From contig NZ_CP139148.1 in NCBI RefSeq assembly GCF_034058155.1, positions 4,216,001-4,280,000 on the forward strand: a DNA stretch of 64,000 bases, written 5' to 3'. Below the pieces are notes generated by a model. That model ran no database searches and had not been told where the DNA came from. It was given only the letters and a program-made list of their open reading frames with translations. Position 1 is the first letter of the stretch. Each line of letters starts with the position of its first letter. The stretch is from Flavobacterium sp. KACC 22761. GTDB taxonomy: Bacteria; Bacteroidota; Bacteroidia; Flavobacteriales; Flavobacteriaceae. Below, one piece after another: positions 10,098-19,377 of the stretch. A program made the translations under genes and the position numbers.

Positions 10098-10114
10098 GCA
10101 GATGCGCTAGAACC
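10098..10114. repeat. Right terminal inverted repeat of IS6 remnant
   Basis: GCAGATGCGCTAGAACC on the plus strand is the inverted partner of the left end at 9520. The transposase start codon lies 40 bp inside it, a normal layout for this family. Confidence 0.7.
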
Positions 10115-10622
10115 CAAAAATGCGCTCTTAACTTTATCTACATTTTTCTTTAGCAAATCCACTAACTAATTATAAAAATGTAGCTTAACTTTTTCTCCAG
10201 TTTTTGTTTGCATATCCATTAGCATCCTGATATAAGATATTGTTGATTATTTTTAATTCCAGCCACGCTTCGCCCGAAAGTTTTATTTGCATACAAAAGC
10301 AGTTTACCTTCCTTCTTGTGGTCGTATATTACCTTCCCGAAATCCAGTGCATATCCTGCATGTATTTGCTTCCAAATTTTATAATATTACGATAAAAGCC
10401 TAATATCTAAAAGATATCAGGCTTTACTTCAAAAAACAAATACTTAAATTAAGTAATTAAAACTTAAACAAAATTCGAAAAACACCCAGTATTTAATAAA
10501 ATTCGAATTTTAAAAAAACATAAGACCCCTCATAAGCGATATTAAACTTAATTATTGTTAAGAAGACTAACTGCAAGAATTTTTGTTTAGACAACTCATA
10601 TCTCATTTAAATTTCATAAAAG
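10115..10622. other. Intergenic region with debris of an unidentified gene
   Basis: There is no intact gene. On the minus strand around 10130-10390 several coding-looking fragments lie in different frames (for example KKEGKLLLYANKTFGRSVAG, then a shift to MLMDMQTKTGEKVKLHFYN followed by a stop). This suggests a decayed small gene that I cannot name. The AAAATTCGAATTTT palindrome near 10498-10511 has no evident role. The likely terminator of the fructan operon is inside this stretch. Confidence 0.45.
10394..10425 (-). terminator. Likely terminator of the fructan operon
   Basis: On the minus strand AAAGCCTGATATC pairs with GATATTAGGCTTT across a TTTTA loop, followed by TTTTATC. It lies about 200 bp beyond the fructokinase stop codon and is the first good stem-loop with a U-run after that gene. 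Confidence 0.65.
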
Positions 10623-11528
10623 TTAAATTTTAATTTTTAACATCATTCTTTCAATTCTGGAAAGCGAAATTTCAGGATTAGCTCCAGGTGATTCAGCTAC
10701 TAATGCACCAACTGCACAGGCAAAATCAATTGAATGCTGAGGAACTTTTCCGCTTAATAATGAAGCTATCAAAGCCGCCAGAAATGAATCTCCGGCACCT
10801 ACGGTGTCAGCTACTTCAACAGGATATCCCTCATTTTCATAAATTTGGCCTTCCCACATCAGCAAAGCTCCGTGTTTTCCCCTGGTTACACACATTCCCT
10901 TTACTTCGCTTTTTTCAGCTATAAAATTCATATTGTCTTTCAGACTTGTAAACGGCGAGGACATAGCAGCAGTAATTTCTAATAATTCCTCATCATTAAA
11001 CTTTATAAAATCAGCTGATTGCATGAGGCGTTCCAGCATTTCATAAGAATAATGCGGTTTTCTTAAATTCACATCAAAAACCTTATAGACTTTTTTTTGC
11101 AGCATTTCTTCCAGTGAAAGCCTTGAAACGTCATCTCGGCAAACTAAACTGCCATAAATTAAAACATCCGCATTAGCAACTGAATTCCTCGCCAAATCAT
11201 TCAATTCAATTTTATCCCATGCAGACGGGTAACTGATTTCATAACTTGCCGATCCGCGCTCATTTAAGGTTACGTTGACCAAACCAGTCGGAAAATCTTC
11301 TGAAACTACAATCGTATCGGTTTCAAGCCCCATTTTTTTTACCTGACTTTTTATCTCTTTTCCGTCTTCATCATTTCCAACACAGCTTATCATAGTCACT
11401 TCACAACCAAGCGATTTCATACGAAGTGCTACATTCAATGGTGCTCCTCCAATCTTTTTCTCATTAGCAAAAACATCCCAAAGCACTTCTCCGTATGCCA
11501 CCACCTTAAGGTTTTTTCCGTTATTCAT
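10623..11528 (-). CDS. PfkB-family fructokinase
   Basis: This 301-residue cytoplasmic sugar kinase of the PfkB/ribokinase family is predicted to phosphorylate fructose with ATP. It starts with the family's N-terminal strand (VVAYGEVLWDVF, residues 9-20) and the substrate-binding GGAPLN motif (27-32). It ends with the DTVGAGDS signature (241-248), in which Asp247 of GAGD is the catalytic base. Length is normal for the family. It is the last gene of the fructan operon, 25 bp after the GH32 lipoprotein gene, and would trap the fructose imported by the MFS porter encoded at the other end. Fructose specificity is inferred from the two GH32 neighbours; family membership alone would allow other sugars. 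Confidence 0.9.
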   Translation of the reverse strand: MNNGKNLKVVAYGEVLWDVFANEKKIGGAPLNVALRMKSLGCEVTMISCVGNDEDGKEIKSQVKKMGLETDTIVVSEDFPTGLVNVTLNERGSASYEISYPSAWDKIELNDLARNSVANADVLIYGSLVCRDDVSRLSLEEMLQKKVYKVFDVNLRKPHYSYEMLERLMQSADFIKFNDEELLEITAAMSSPFTSLKDNMNFIAEKSEVKGMCVTRGKHGALLMWEGQIYENEGYPVEVADTVGAGDSFLAALIASLLSGKVPQHSIDFACAVGALVAESPGANPEISLSRIERMMLKIKI

Positions 11529-11553
11529 TCTAAAATTATTTTATTATTAATTT

Positions 11554-13110
11554 CTATTCAGGTTGGGTTATCTGAAGATTTGAGATTGTGCTCGTTTGTC
11601 CTTCAGCAATTAAACCCCATTTATTTTTGTCTCTTCCGTAAACGCGATTTGTGAGAGCTGCTTTTCCGTTTATGTAAACTATGACAACACTTCCTTCAGT
11701 AATTATTTCAACATCATATTTTACATTCGTCTGAAATGCAAATGGTAAACGGGTTACTTCCTGCGAAGCCGAATTATAACCGCTTATTTTACTATTAGCA
11801 ATATCCAAAACCACTTTATAATAACTTCCTGTATCATTGGTATGAAAAACAAATCCAGTTGTTCCTGAAGCTTTAGTTAAAGTAACTTCTGCTTTTATTT
11901 TGATTTTCTTTCCAATGCTTTTAAAAACAACCATTGCTTTTTCTGTTTCTCCAGATAAAGAATAAGTTCCATTGTTAGCAGTTGCATTCGCTGAAATTGC
12001 ATCTACTTCAGCAGTAGTATTTTTTTTCGAAAATAAATCTTTCACCGATTTGGGAGATTGAGTTCCTAAAGTTCCATCTGAATTCTGAATCAATTCATGG
12101 ATAACCATATTCCCTGCCCAATCTTTATTTCCTAAATCATTATCAGGCGTTTTTCTGGCATTCCATCCAAAAACATATCTTTTATTTCCGTCAGAAGCCG
12201 TTTTTCCTGCGTAAAAGTATTCTCCATCAATTCTGTCATTTTCCGGTTTTGTCCATGGACCAGTTATTGATGATGAAATTCTGTAATGCGTTCCTTTATT
12301 GCCACTCCAATTCTCAGAAAAAATTAAATACCAATTGCTTCCCATTTTGAAAATATCCGCACATTCCATCATCAGATAGTTATCTTCAGGCGTTGTGGTA
12401 TAAATTGGAGCTTGAACATCCCATTTTCCTGATGTAGGATCAGCGCTTGTAAAATGTAACAAAACGGCTTTTCTTCCAGGTTCTGTTTGTGTACTCACTA
12501 ACATTGAATATTTTTTCAATTCATCATTATAAAATACATGCGGATCTCTGAAATCATAGTTGTAATATCCCGCCGGAGCTGTAATTTTAAAAGATGGAAC
12601 TTTTGTCCATTTTTTCAAATCGCTGCTGGTTGCACATAACACACTTTCTCTTGCATTCGATTGTACAAAAGCCGGAGTTTCATTGTGCCCTGTGTAATAG
12701 AAATAATAAAGATTGCCCACTTTGACAACTGATCCTGTGCCAATAGCAAAATCAGGTTCAAGCGTTGTACCATATGGAATGGTTTGACCTTCATAAGTAA
12801 AATGTGCCAAATCTGTACTTTGATATTCATGAATATCATGAAATCCTTTTCCAGCAGGTTTATTCTGTGCATCATGCAAAAAATAAATATGAAATTTTCC
12901 GTTATCGAAAAAAGGCATAATATCTCCTGTATAACCCGCACTGTAATATGGGTCGTTTGCGCCCATCCATTGCGCGGGCGGAACAGGAAAAACACTTGTT
13001 ATTTCAGAATTGCCTCCTGAAATCGAACCTCCAATATACGTTTCATCCTGACTGCATGAAGCCAGTGAAAAGAAAACGAAGGCGATTGTTATTATATTTC
13101 TATATTTCAT
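11554..13110 (-). CDS. Divergent GH32-type glycoside hydrolase lipoprotein (probable surface fructanase)
   Basis: The 518-residue protein has a lipobox ending at Cys19 (SLASC) followed by acidic residues (SQDE), as in surface-exposed lipoproteins of flavobacteria. The GH32 five-bladed propeller motifs are present but atypical. The usual WMNDPNG block is replaced by GDIMPFFDNGKFHIYF (62-77), in which Asp63 is the candidate nucleophile. RDP is at 188-190 (Asp189, transition-state stabiliser) and the EC motif is MMECADIF, with Glu249 as candidate acid/base. Residues ~380-515 form a C-terminal beta-sandwich with TTGFVFHTNDTGSYY. In the B. thetaiotaomicron levan locus a surface GH32 lipoprotein acts as endo-levanase, and this gene occupies an equivalent position, so an endo-acting surface role is inferred. 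Linkage specificity cannot be determined from sequence. Confidence 0.82.
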   Translation of the reverse strand: MKYRNIITIAFVFFSLASCSQDETYIGGSISGGNSEITSVFPVPPAQWMGANDPYYSAGYTGDIMPFFDNGKFHIYFLHDAQNKPAGKGFHDIHEYQSTDLAHFTYEGQTIPYGTTLEPDFAIGTGSVVKVGNLYYFYYTGHNETPAFVQSNARESVLCATSSDLKKWTKVPSFKITAPAGYYNYDFRDPHVFYNDELKKYSMLVSTQTEPGRKAVLLHFTSADPTSGKWDVQAPIYTTTPEDNYLMMECADIFKMGSNWYLIFSENWSGNKGTHYRISSSITGPWTKPENDRIDGEYFYAGKTASDGNKRYVFGWNARKTPDNDLGNKDWAGNMVIHELIQNSDGTLGTQSPKSVKDLFSKKNTTAEVDAISANATANNGTYSLSGETEKAMVVFKSIGKKIKIKAEVTLTKASGTTGFVFHTNDTGSYYKVVLDIANSKISGYNSASQEVTRLPFAFQTNVKYDVEIITEGSVVIVYINGKAALTNRVYGRDKNKWGLIAEGQTSTISNLQITQPE

Positions 13111-13130
13111 TTTATTAAATTCAAAGTGAT

Positions 13131-14528
13131 TTATTTTGCCGCTAGATAATTGATACTGTTTTGCGTCAATAGTCTGATGTTTGTTATAAACTCATTGGCC
13201 TGACTTGGCACTCCGTTGCTATTGGTTTCGTTGTACCAATCGTAAGCTCCCATAGAAATTACAATTACATTTTTATTCGTACTTGTATTTGGAAATTCTG
13301 CAATGGTAACTCTTCCGTTCAGTTCATTATCCCAAGCTTCACTTGCCAGATTGGTTCCTCCTGTTTGGTTTCTCCAACCTTCTCCATTATTGTAGCCTCC
13401 CCATTCCGGTAAAAACCACCACGCTGTATGATTTAATCTGAAAGTTCCGCTTTGTAATAAATTGGCTTTTCCAGCTTCAAAAGTGGTTAAACCCTGAAAG
13501 ATTGGATGACCTTCATGACCAACGAATGACATTCCCCACGAATTACCATCAACAAATCCGTTTGGAGGGAAATCACCAAAAACATTATTTGGTCCTTTTC
13601 CTGACGGAACAATTCCTAAAGCATCGACATATTGCGAAGCAAAAGAAGTCAAAAGCAGGTTTCCACCATTTGTTCTGAAATTTTTAAGTGCGTTTGTAAC
13701 CGCAGGATTATAAGCTACAGAAGGTAAATTTGCAGCTGAATCAAAATGCCACCAAATCACATCAATATCACTTAAATCGGCACCGTTTTGTATACTTTCG
13801 AAAGAAATGTATTTCGCACCAGGGAAATTATCAAACAACCAGTTCGAAGCCGTAACTTCATCCATGTTTGTAATTCCTGATCTTGTAGCGGCAGTTCCTA
13901 AAAACGCCACAGTTAATCCTGTTACCGGAACTCCAACGTTTGCTGTATAATTAACGCTTTTTCCGTTTGATGTTATTACAAAAGTGACTGCATTTGTAAA
14001 ATCAATTGTTGCGCCCGAAGCAGGTGAAATTGTAACACCCGTTGTAACTTCGATTACTGGCTTAAGCGCTCTTAAATTAGTATCTTCAGGCAAAGTCATA
14101 TTAATCGTTTTATTAATATCGTTTACAGTAGCTGCAACACCATTTATCTTAAAACTCTTAATCGGACTTAAAACAGTTGTGGTTACTGTATAATCTTTAT
14201 ATAAATTGCCATTAACCACTCTGAATTTTACCGGATTTGTAAAATTCATAGCTGAATTTAATTCCGGATTTGATGTTGCCCCTTCTTCAAAAACAACTTC
14301 CGGCTTTATGGCTGTTATATCTGATCCGTACGGCATTACAACAGTAATTTTTCCTGTTGTCTGATCAATGCTTCCTGAAACTCCGTTTAGTTTGAAGGAA
14401 AGTACATTTGAAGGCGAACTCACATCAAATCCGCCAGTTTCAAAATTATTTTCGCAGGCAGTAATCATAAAAATCATTGCCAATATTATAGATACTTTGG
14501 TCCAATATTTATTTAAAGCTTTTTTCAT
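13131..14528 (-). CDS. DUF4960-type lipoprotein, probable surface glycan-binding protein of the fructan PUL
   Basis: The 465-residue lipoprotein has Cys25 in the lipobox (MITAC). Residues ~35-200 hold two DUF5018-like beta-sandwich repeats (SFKLNGV..SIDQTTGKITVVMPYGSDITAIKP, then SFKINGVAATVNDINKTINM). Residues ~205-465 form a flavodoxin- or ThuA-like fold (GLTVAFLG..., VIWWHFDS, NGGNLLLTSFASQYV) of the DUF4960 type. It lies 19 bp after SusD and 20 bp before the GH32 lipoprotein gene, the slot that SusE-like binding proteins hold in other PULs. No catalytic motif is evident, so glycan binding is an inference from position and lipid anchoring. Confidence 0.75.
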   Translation of the reverse strand: MKKALNKYWTKVSIILAMIFMITACENNFETGGFDVSSPSNVLSFKLNGVSGSIDQTTGKITVVMPYGSDITAIKPEVVFEEGATSNPELNSAMNFTNPVKFRVVNGNLYKDYTVTTTVLSPIKSFKINGVAATVNDINKTINMTLPEDTNLRALKPVIEVTTGVTISPASGATIDFTNAVTFVITSNGKSVNYTANVGVPVTGLTVAFLGTAATRSGITNMDEVTASNWLFDNFPGAKYISFESIQNGADLSDIDVIWWHFDSAANLPSVAYNPAVTNALKNFRTNGGNLLLTSFASQYVDALGIVPSGKGPNNVFGDFPPNGFVDGNSWGMSFVGHEGHPIFQGLTTFEAGKANLLQSGTFRLNHTAWWFLPEWGGYNNGEGWRNQTGGTNLASEAWDNELNGRVTIAEFPNTSTNKNVIVISMGAYDWYNETNSNGVPSQANEFITNIRLLTQNSINYLAAK

Positions 14529-14547
14529 ATTGCTGAATCTTTAAGGA

Positions 14548-16239
14548 TTAATAACCTGGATTTTGTTTGTACAATCCCTGACTGAAATTAATTTGTTTCA
14601 ACGGAATTGGGCAATATTCTTCTTTATGCGCATCAAAAAAAGCATCCTGATAATACGTACGTTTTGTTTTTTCTTTTGCATAAAAGTCATTCATAACCTG
14701 ATCTGTAATTCCCCAGCGAACAAGGTCAAAAAATCGGCTTCCTTCCATAGCCAATTCTAAACGACGTTCCCAACGTAAAGCTTTGCGGGCAAAATCCTGT
14801 GTCCAGTTGCAATTGCCTCCATCTACATAGGTATTGATTTTGAAGTTTTTCACGTAAGGCAGTCTTCCTGTACTTTGTGCTGCCCTTTCTCTGATTTGAT
14901 TAATTAACGGCAAAGCTTCAGATTGTCTTCCTAATTCAATCAAAGCTTCCGCACGCATCAAAATCACATCAGCATAACGAATCTGAATTCTGTTTTTAGA
15001 ATTTCCGTAAAACGGATCAATATTTACAACACAACTGCAATTTGGAGCAACATTTTCTTTTAAAGAAGCAAAATAGCCATAGGTTCCCGGAGATCTTACC
15101 CAAGCTTCAACATACAGAAATTCAGGGTCATATTTATAAGGCAAACCTGGCATTGCAACTGTATGATACAATCTCGGATCAACAGTATTGGCGTCTATAT
15201 TTTTATAATCAAAATCTTCGTTATTGTAAGTATCAAATTCAGGCAGACCGTTTGCACCGGTTTTAAAAGCATTCACTAAATTCTGACTTGGCTTATGAAA
15301 ATCACAACAGCCTAAACCTTGTGGCGTTGAAAGAACATCTGAGAAATTCAATCTTCCGTAAAGCGTTCCGTCATTATCAGAGAACTGAATTGAGAAAATA
15401 GATTCCGGTCCATTTTCGTAAGTTCCTGGCAGGAAGTTGTTTGCAAAATCAGGTTCTAAAGAAGCTTTTCCGATTACATTATCTGTTGCCGCAATTACTT
15501 CCTGCAGATGCTGCTGGTTTATACCTGTAACTTTGAATGTTTCATCCTGTGTGTACGCCTGGTACAATCTTGTTTTTGCCAAATAAGCATAAGCTGCTTT
15601 TTTAGTGGCACGCCCCACCTGTGGCTGTGTATCTGGCAAATTATCGGCTGCAGCCTGAAAATCTTCAGCAATTTTATTCCAAAGTTCTTCGTTTGAAAGT
15701 GCTTTGTTTGAAATCGTTTTATAATCTTCTACCGGAATATCTTCTGTGATATAAGGTACATTTCTAAACATAATTTTCAGCATAAAATAAAAATGTCCTC
15801 TTAAAAAACGCATTTCAGCCATTCTTGTTTTTTTCAATGGATAATCCGCTTCTGAGAGCTGCTCTAAGGCTTTCAACGCTTTATTGGTTCTTGAAACCCC
15901 TACATAACTGATGTACCAGAAACTGTCCAATTCTCCAAAATCCGGACGGATGTTATTTGAAACTTCAAAAAAGTGAAAATCCTGAATATCATTTGTACCA
16001 CTTCCGCCTTTATAAGCATCATCTGAACGAACATTACCAAAAGGCCACAAACTGTACGGAGAATCATAATGATCATTTCCTAACTGTGCATACGCTGCAT
16101 TCATAAATCCTTCAACCGACTGAGGCGTAACAATATCTTCTTCTGACAACACACCACGCGGATCATTTTCTAAAAAATCGGAACAGGAAGCAAAGAAACC
16201 CATCACTGCAAATCCTGCGATATATAATATTTTTTTCAT
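14548..16239 (-). CDS. SusD/RagB-family outer-membrane lipoprotein
   Basis: The 563-residue protein has a lipobox at Cys19 (FFASCSDFLE) and the classic SusD start (SDFLENDPRG). The helical TPR core includes FLRGHFYFMLKIMFRNVPYI and RYADVILMRAEALIELG, and the C-terminal RagB/SusD motif LRWERRLELAMEGSRFFDLVRWG. It forms the lid of the SusC transporter and helps capture fructan oligosaccharides at the cell surface. The gene is 15 bp downstream of its SusC partner. Length and motifs are normal. Confidence 0.95.
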   Translation of the reverse strand: MKKILYIAGFAVMGFFASCSDFLENDPRGVLSEEDIVTPQSVEGFMNAAYAQLGNDHYDSPYSLWPFGNVRSDDAYKGGSGTNDIQDFHFFEVSNNIRPDFGELDSFWYISYVGVSRTNKALKALEQLSEADYPLKKTRMAEMRFLRGHFYFMLKIMFRNVPYITEDIPVEDYKTISNKALSNEELWNKIAEDFQAAADNLPDTQPQVGRATKKAAYAYLAKTRLYQAYTQDETFKVTGINQQHLQEVIAATDNVIGKASLEPDFANNFLPGTYENGPESIFSIQFSDNDGTLYGRLNFSDVLSTPQGLGCCDFHKPSQNLVNAFKTGANGLPEFDTYNNEDFDYKNIDANTVDPRLYHTVAMPGLPYKYDPEFLYVEAWVRSPGTYGYFASLKENVAPNCSCVVNIDPFYGNSKNRIQIRYADVILMRAEALIELGRQSEALPLINQIRERAAQSTGRLPYVKNFKINTYVDGGNCNWTQDFARKALRWERRLELAMEGSRFFDLVRWGITDQVMNDFYAKEKTKRTYYQDAFFDAHKEEYCPIPLKQINFSQGLYKQNPGY

Positions 16240-16254
16240 TTTTTTAATCTTTTG

Positions 16255-19200
16255 TTATAAAGTAAAATTAAGACCAGCAGTAAAAGTTGTCGGCTGAGGA
16301 TATCCAAAACCAGCATTTTCCGGATCAACTCCTGTGAAGCTTTTAGCATCAATAATCAACAAATTCTGTCCGCTGATGTAAAGTCTAAAACTTTCCATAT
16401 TCAATTTCTTCAGTAATTCTTTAGGAAAACTATATCCAAACTGCAAAACTCTAAGTTTAAGATAATTTCCATTTTCTACGTAATAAGTTGAAAATCTAGA
16501 CTCTGCATTTCTGTCAACTGTTGTCAGAGCTGGAATTGTAGAATTTGTATTGTCTAAAGACCATGCATTCAGCAAACGAGTTCCTTTGTTTGATCCCACA
16601 TCATCTACGCTCCAGAAATCAGTCTGATATTTAGTATTATTGATAACATCCACGTCGCTTGCACCTTCCCAGAAAGTGGTGAAATCAAAGTTTTTATAAG
16701 ACAAGTTTAAATTAATTCCGTACAACAATCCCGGATTTGGATTTCCGATCCAGGTACGGTCTTTATCTGTAATTGTTCCGTCGCCATTTAAGTCTTTGTA
16801 ACGAATTCTTCCAAGGCCTTTTCCTTCCTGAATTGCCGAGTTATCCACCTGATCCTGACTTGTAAACAATCCGTCAGTAACATAACCGTACATCGAATTT
16901 ATTGGACGCCCTAAAATATTATCATTCAGTCCGTCGCCACCATAATTGTTTTTTACTTCATCCGGCAGTTGTGTAATCTTATTTTTGTTTGCCGAAATGT
17001 TTCCGGAAATATCATATTTCAGTCCAAATGAGGTTTCGTCATGATAGCCCAAAGAAAACTCCCAACCTTTATTTTCCATAGAGGCTCCGTTTACCCAGCG
17101 GTTTCCACCTTCACCAATAACGCCTAAATAAGGTGGCAATACTAGAATATCATCTGTTTTCTTAATATAATAATCAACAGATCCGCTTAATTTTTGTTTG
17201 AATAAACCAAAGTCCAAACCAATGTTGGTCTGCGTAGTAGTTTCCCATTTCAAATCATCATTTCCGGATTGCGTTGCAATAAAACCAGAAGGAAGCAATC
17301 CGTTTCCGTTTCCTGCAATATCGTAAGCTGTTCCAAACGAGGTTGCCCAAGTTGGACTTCCACCAGCATAACTTGCTAAATAAAGTGAGTAAACAGCCGT
17401 ATTACTGATTTCCTGATTACCGGTTTGTCCCCAGCCTGCTCTTAATTTTAAGTCAGAAAAAACAGGAGCACTATTTTTAATGAAATTTTCATTGCTGATT
17501 CTCCATCCCGCTGATACTGCCGGAAATGTCCCGAATTGATTGTTTTTTCCAAAACGAGAAGAACCATCACGACGAATTGTAGCCGAAACCAAATAACGAT
17601 TGTCAAACTCGTAATCTGCTTTTCCAAAATAAGAAAGTAAAGAATACACAGTAGAAGTTCCGCTAGTAAACGATTCTCCTGTTCCTGCATCAGGATACAT
17701 ATAATCTGGCGTTTCGATCAAAAAGTCATTTTTACGTAATGTATTTGTATCATAAGTGTCTTTGTACATCTCCGTTCCCGCCATCAAATTCAGATTGCTT
17801 TTTCCAAAGTTTAAGCTATAAATTGCTGTATTCGTCCAAGTCCATTTGTCGCTGATCGATTGGTCGATTGTAACAGACGTTTGATCGTTTTGCAGATAAC
17901 CTGATTTGTAGCTTCTTTGCAAAGTACGCTTCTTATAAAAACCATAATCCATTCCGAAACTGGTTTTGATGTGCAGGTTTTTAATGATTTCCAAATCTGC
18001 GTAAGCGTTACCAAATAGGCGCAAATAATCATACTTATTGTCTTTATTATATTCTAAAAGTCTAACCGGATTTTGTCTGTCGTTCATTCCTCCAACCGGT
18101 CCTCCCCAGCCTATTCCGTCTACAGTGTGCACCGGAATAATTGGTAGAGCTCTAAGTGCAGGATCTAAAACGCCCGGATCTGTAACTTCGTTCGTACGGT
18201 TTAAACTGAAGTTTTCTCCAATAACTAATTTGCCATCAAAGTATTTATATGAACTGTTCATTCTCGCAGAAATTCTTTCAAAATCTGTTGTTTTTACAAC
18301 ACCTTCATTTCCATAATAACCCAGAGAGAAAACATAATTTCCTTTGTCTGAAGCATTCGAAACCGACAAATCATAAGAATTAGCAACTCCGGTTTGAGAA
18401 ATTGCGTCATACCAATCTGTATTTGAAGCTTTTATGGTTTGTTGTGCATCTAAATATTCCGGAACCAAAACTTTATTCAATTGCGGTTTATTATTGTTTA
18501 CCGACCAATCAAACTGATAACGTAAATTGTTATTATTGGGATTTAAACCGTCGTTAATATTCGCCTGCCAAAGTGCCTGCCCAAACTGGTTAGCGTTTAG
18601 AACATCTAACTTTCTTGAATAATCAGAAAAGGAAGCATAGGTACTGAAATTGATTCTCATTTTACCTTCTTTACCTTTTTTGGTTGTAATGATGATTACT
18701 CCGTTTGAAGCTCGGGAACCATAAATACTCGCTGAAGAAGCATCTTTCAGAACCTGAATCGTTTCAATATCATTAGGATTTAATTCATGCATTCCAGATT
18801 TTGTCGGCATTCCGTCAATAACGTAAAGCGGATCTGTGTTGTTCAAAGTTCCAACACCACGAATGACCACTTTTGTATTTCCTCCGCTCGGCGAACCATC
18901 TGAAGATACTTTTACTCCGGCAATTCTTCCCTGCAAAGCTTTAATTGGGTTTGGCTCCGGTTGCTTCATGACTTCCTTCATGTTTACAACGGCAACTGCA
19001 CCTGTGATATCTGTTTTCTTTTGTTTAGAATATCCTGTTACGACAACTTCATTTAGCTGGTTGTTATCTACTTTTAAAGTTACATTGATCATTTTTTGAC
19101 CTTTAACAGGAATAGATTGTGGAGCATATCCTATAAAGGAAACTACAAGAATAGCATCTGAATTTATATTGCCGAACGAAAAATTGCCATCAAAATCTGT

Positions 19201-19359
19201 TACGGTACTGGTATTTGTACCTGAAATAAGTACGGTTGCTCCTGGAAGCGGCATTCCGTCATCTGCAGAAAATACCGTTCCCTTTACTCCATTTTCCTGA
19301 GCCGTCATAAGTAGCACCGGAAAGAAGAAAAATAGAAAATAAATAATTTTACTTTTCAT
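16255..19359 (-). CDS. SusC/RagA-family TonB-dependent oligosaccharide transporter (fructan)
   Basis: The 1,034-residue protein has a signal peptide ending near TAQ22 and a carboxypeptidase-D-like N-terminal domain (GVKGTVFSADDGMPLPGATV...TDFDGNFSF). The TonB-dependent plug carries the SusC hallmarks (VVTGYSKQKKTDITGAV, ALQGRIAGVKV, PLYVIDGMP, IQVLKDASSASIYGSRASNG). A 22-strand barrel ends in an aromatic-poor FTAGLNFTL. It imports glycan oligosaccharides across the outer membrane together with the SusD encoded 15 bp downstream. It is 18 bp after the periplasmic-type GH32 gene. Fructan as substrate is inferred from the operon. Confidence 0.95.
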   Translation of the reverse strand: MKSKIIYFLFFFFPVLLMTAQENGVKGTVFSADDGMPLPGATVLISGTNTSTVTDFDGNFSFGNINSDAILVVSFIGYAPQSIPVKGQKMINVTLKVDNNQLNEVVVTGYSKQKKTDITGAVAVVNMKEVMKQPEPNPIKALQGRIAGVKVSSDGSPSGGNTKVVIRGVGTLNNTDPLYVIDGMPTKSGMHELNPNDIETIQVLKDASSASIYGSRASNGVIIITTKKGKEGKMRINFSTYASFSDYSRKLDVLNANQFGQALWQANINDGLNPNNNNLRYQFDWSVNNNKPQLNKVLVPEYLDAQQTIKASNTDWYDAISQTGVANSYDLSVSNASDKGNYVFSLGYYGNEGVVKTTDFERISARMNSSYKYFDGKLVIGENFSLNRTNEVTDPGVLDPALRALPIIPVHTVDGIGWGGPVGGMNDRQNPVRLLEYNKDNKYDYLRLFGNAYADLEIIKNLHIKTSFGMDYGFYKKRTLQRSYKSGYLQNDQTSVTIDQSISDKWTWTNTAIYSLNFGKSNLNLMAGTEMYKDTYDTNTLRKNDFLIETPDYMYPDAGTGESFTSGTSTVYSLLSYFGKADYEFDNRYLVSATIRRDGSSRFGKNNQFGTFPAVSAGWRISNENFIKNSAPVFSDLKLRAGWGQTGNQEISNTAVYSLYLASYAGGSPTWATSFGTAYDIAGNGNGLLPSGFIATQSGNDDLKWETTTQTNIGLDFGLFKQKLSGSVDYYIKKTDDILVLPPYLGVIGEGGNRWVNGASMENKGWEFSLGYHDETSFGLKYDISGNISANKNKITQLPDEVKNNYGGDGLNDNILGRPINSMYGYVTDGLFTSQDQVDNSAIQEGKGLGRIRYKDLNGDGTITDKDRTWIGNPNPGLLYGINLNLSYKNFDFTTFWEGASDVDVINNTKYQTDFWSVDDVGSNKGTRLLNAWSLDNTNSTIPALTTVDRNAESRFSTYYVENGNYLKLRVLQFGYSFPKELLKKLNMESFRLYISGQNLLIIDAKSFTGVDPENAGFGYPQPTTFTAGLNFTL

Positions 19360-19377
19360 GAGGTTAGTGGTTTTTAG

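Larger units (their letters stand above)
9520..10114 (-). mobile_element. Decayed IS6-family (IS26-like) insertion sequence remnant
   Basis: A broken DDE transposase lies between two matching ends. The left end reads GGTTCTGTCGTATCTG from 9520. The right end, read inward on the minus strand from 10114, is GGTTCTAGCGCATCTG. They agree at most of the first 16 positions. The element is about 595 bp, whereas IS6 elements are usually near 800 bp, which fits the internal deletion seen in the transposase. Flanking octamers (TACTTTTA and CAAAAATG) do not match, so no target-site duplication survives. It looks inactive and old. Confidence 0.8.
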
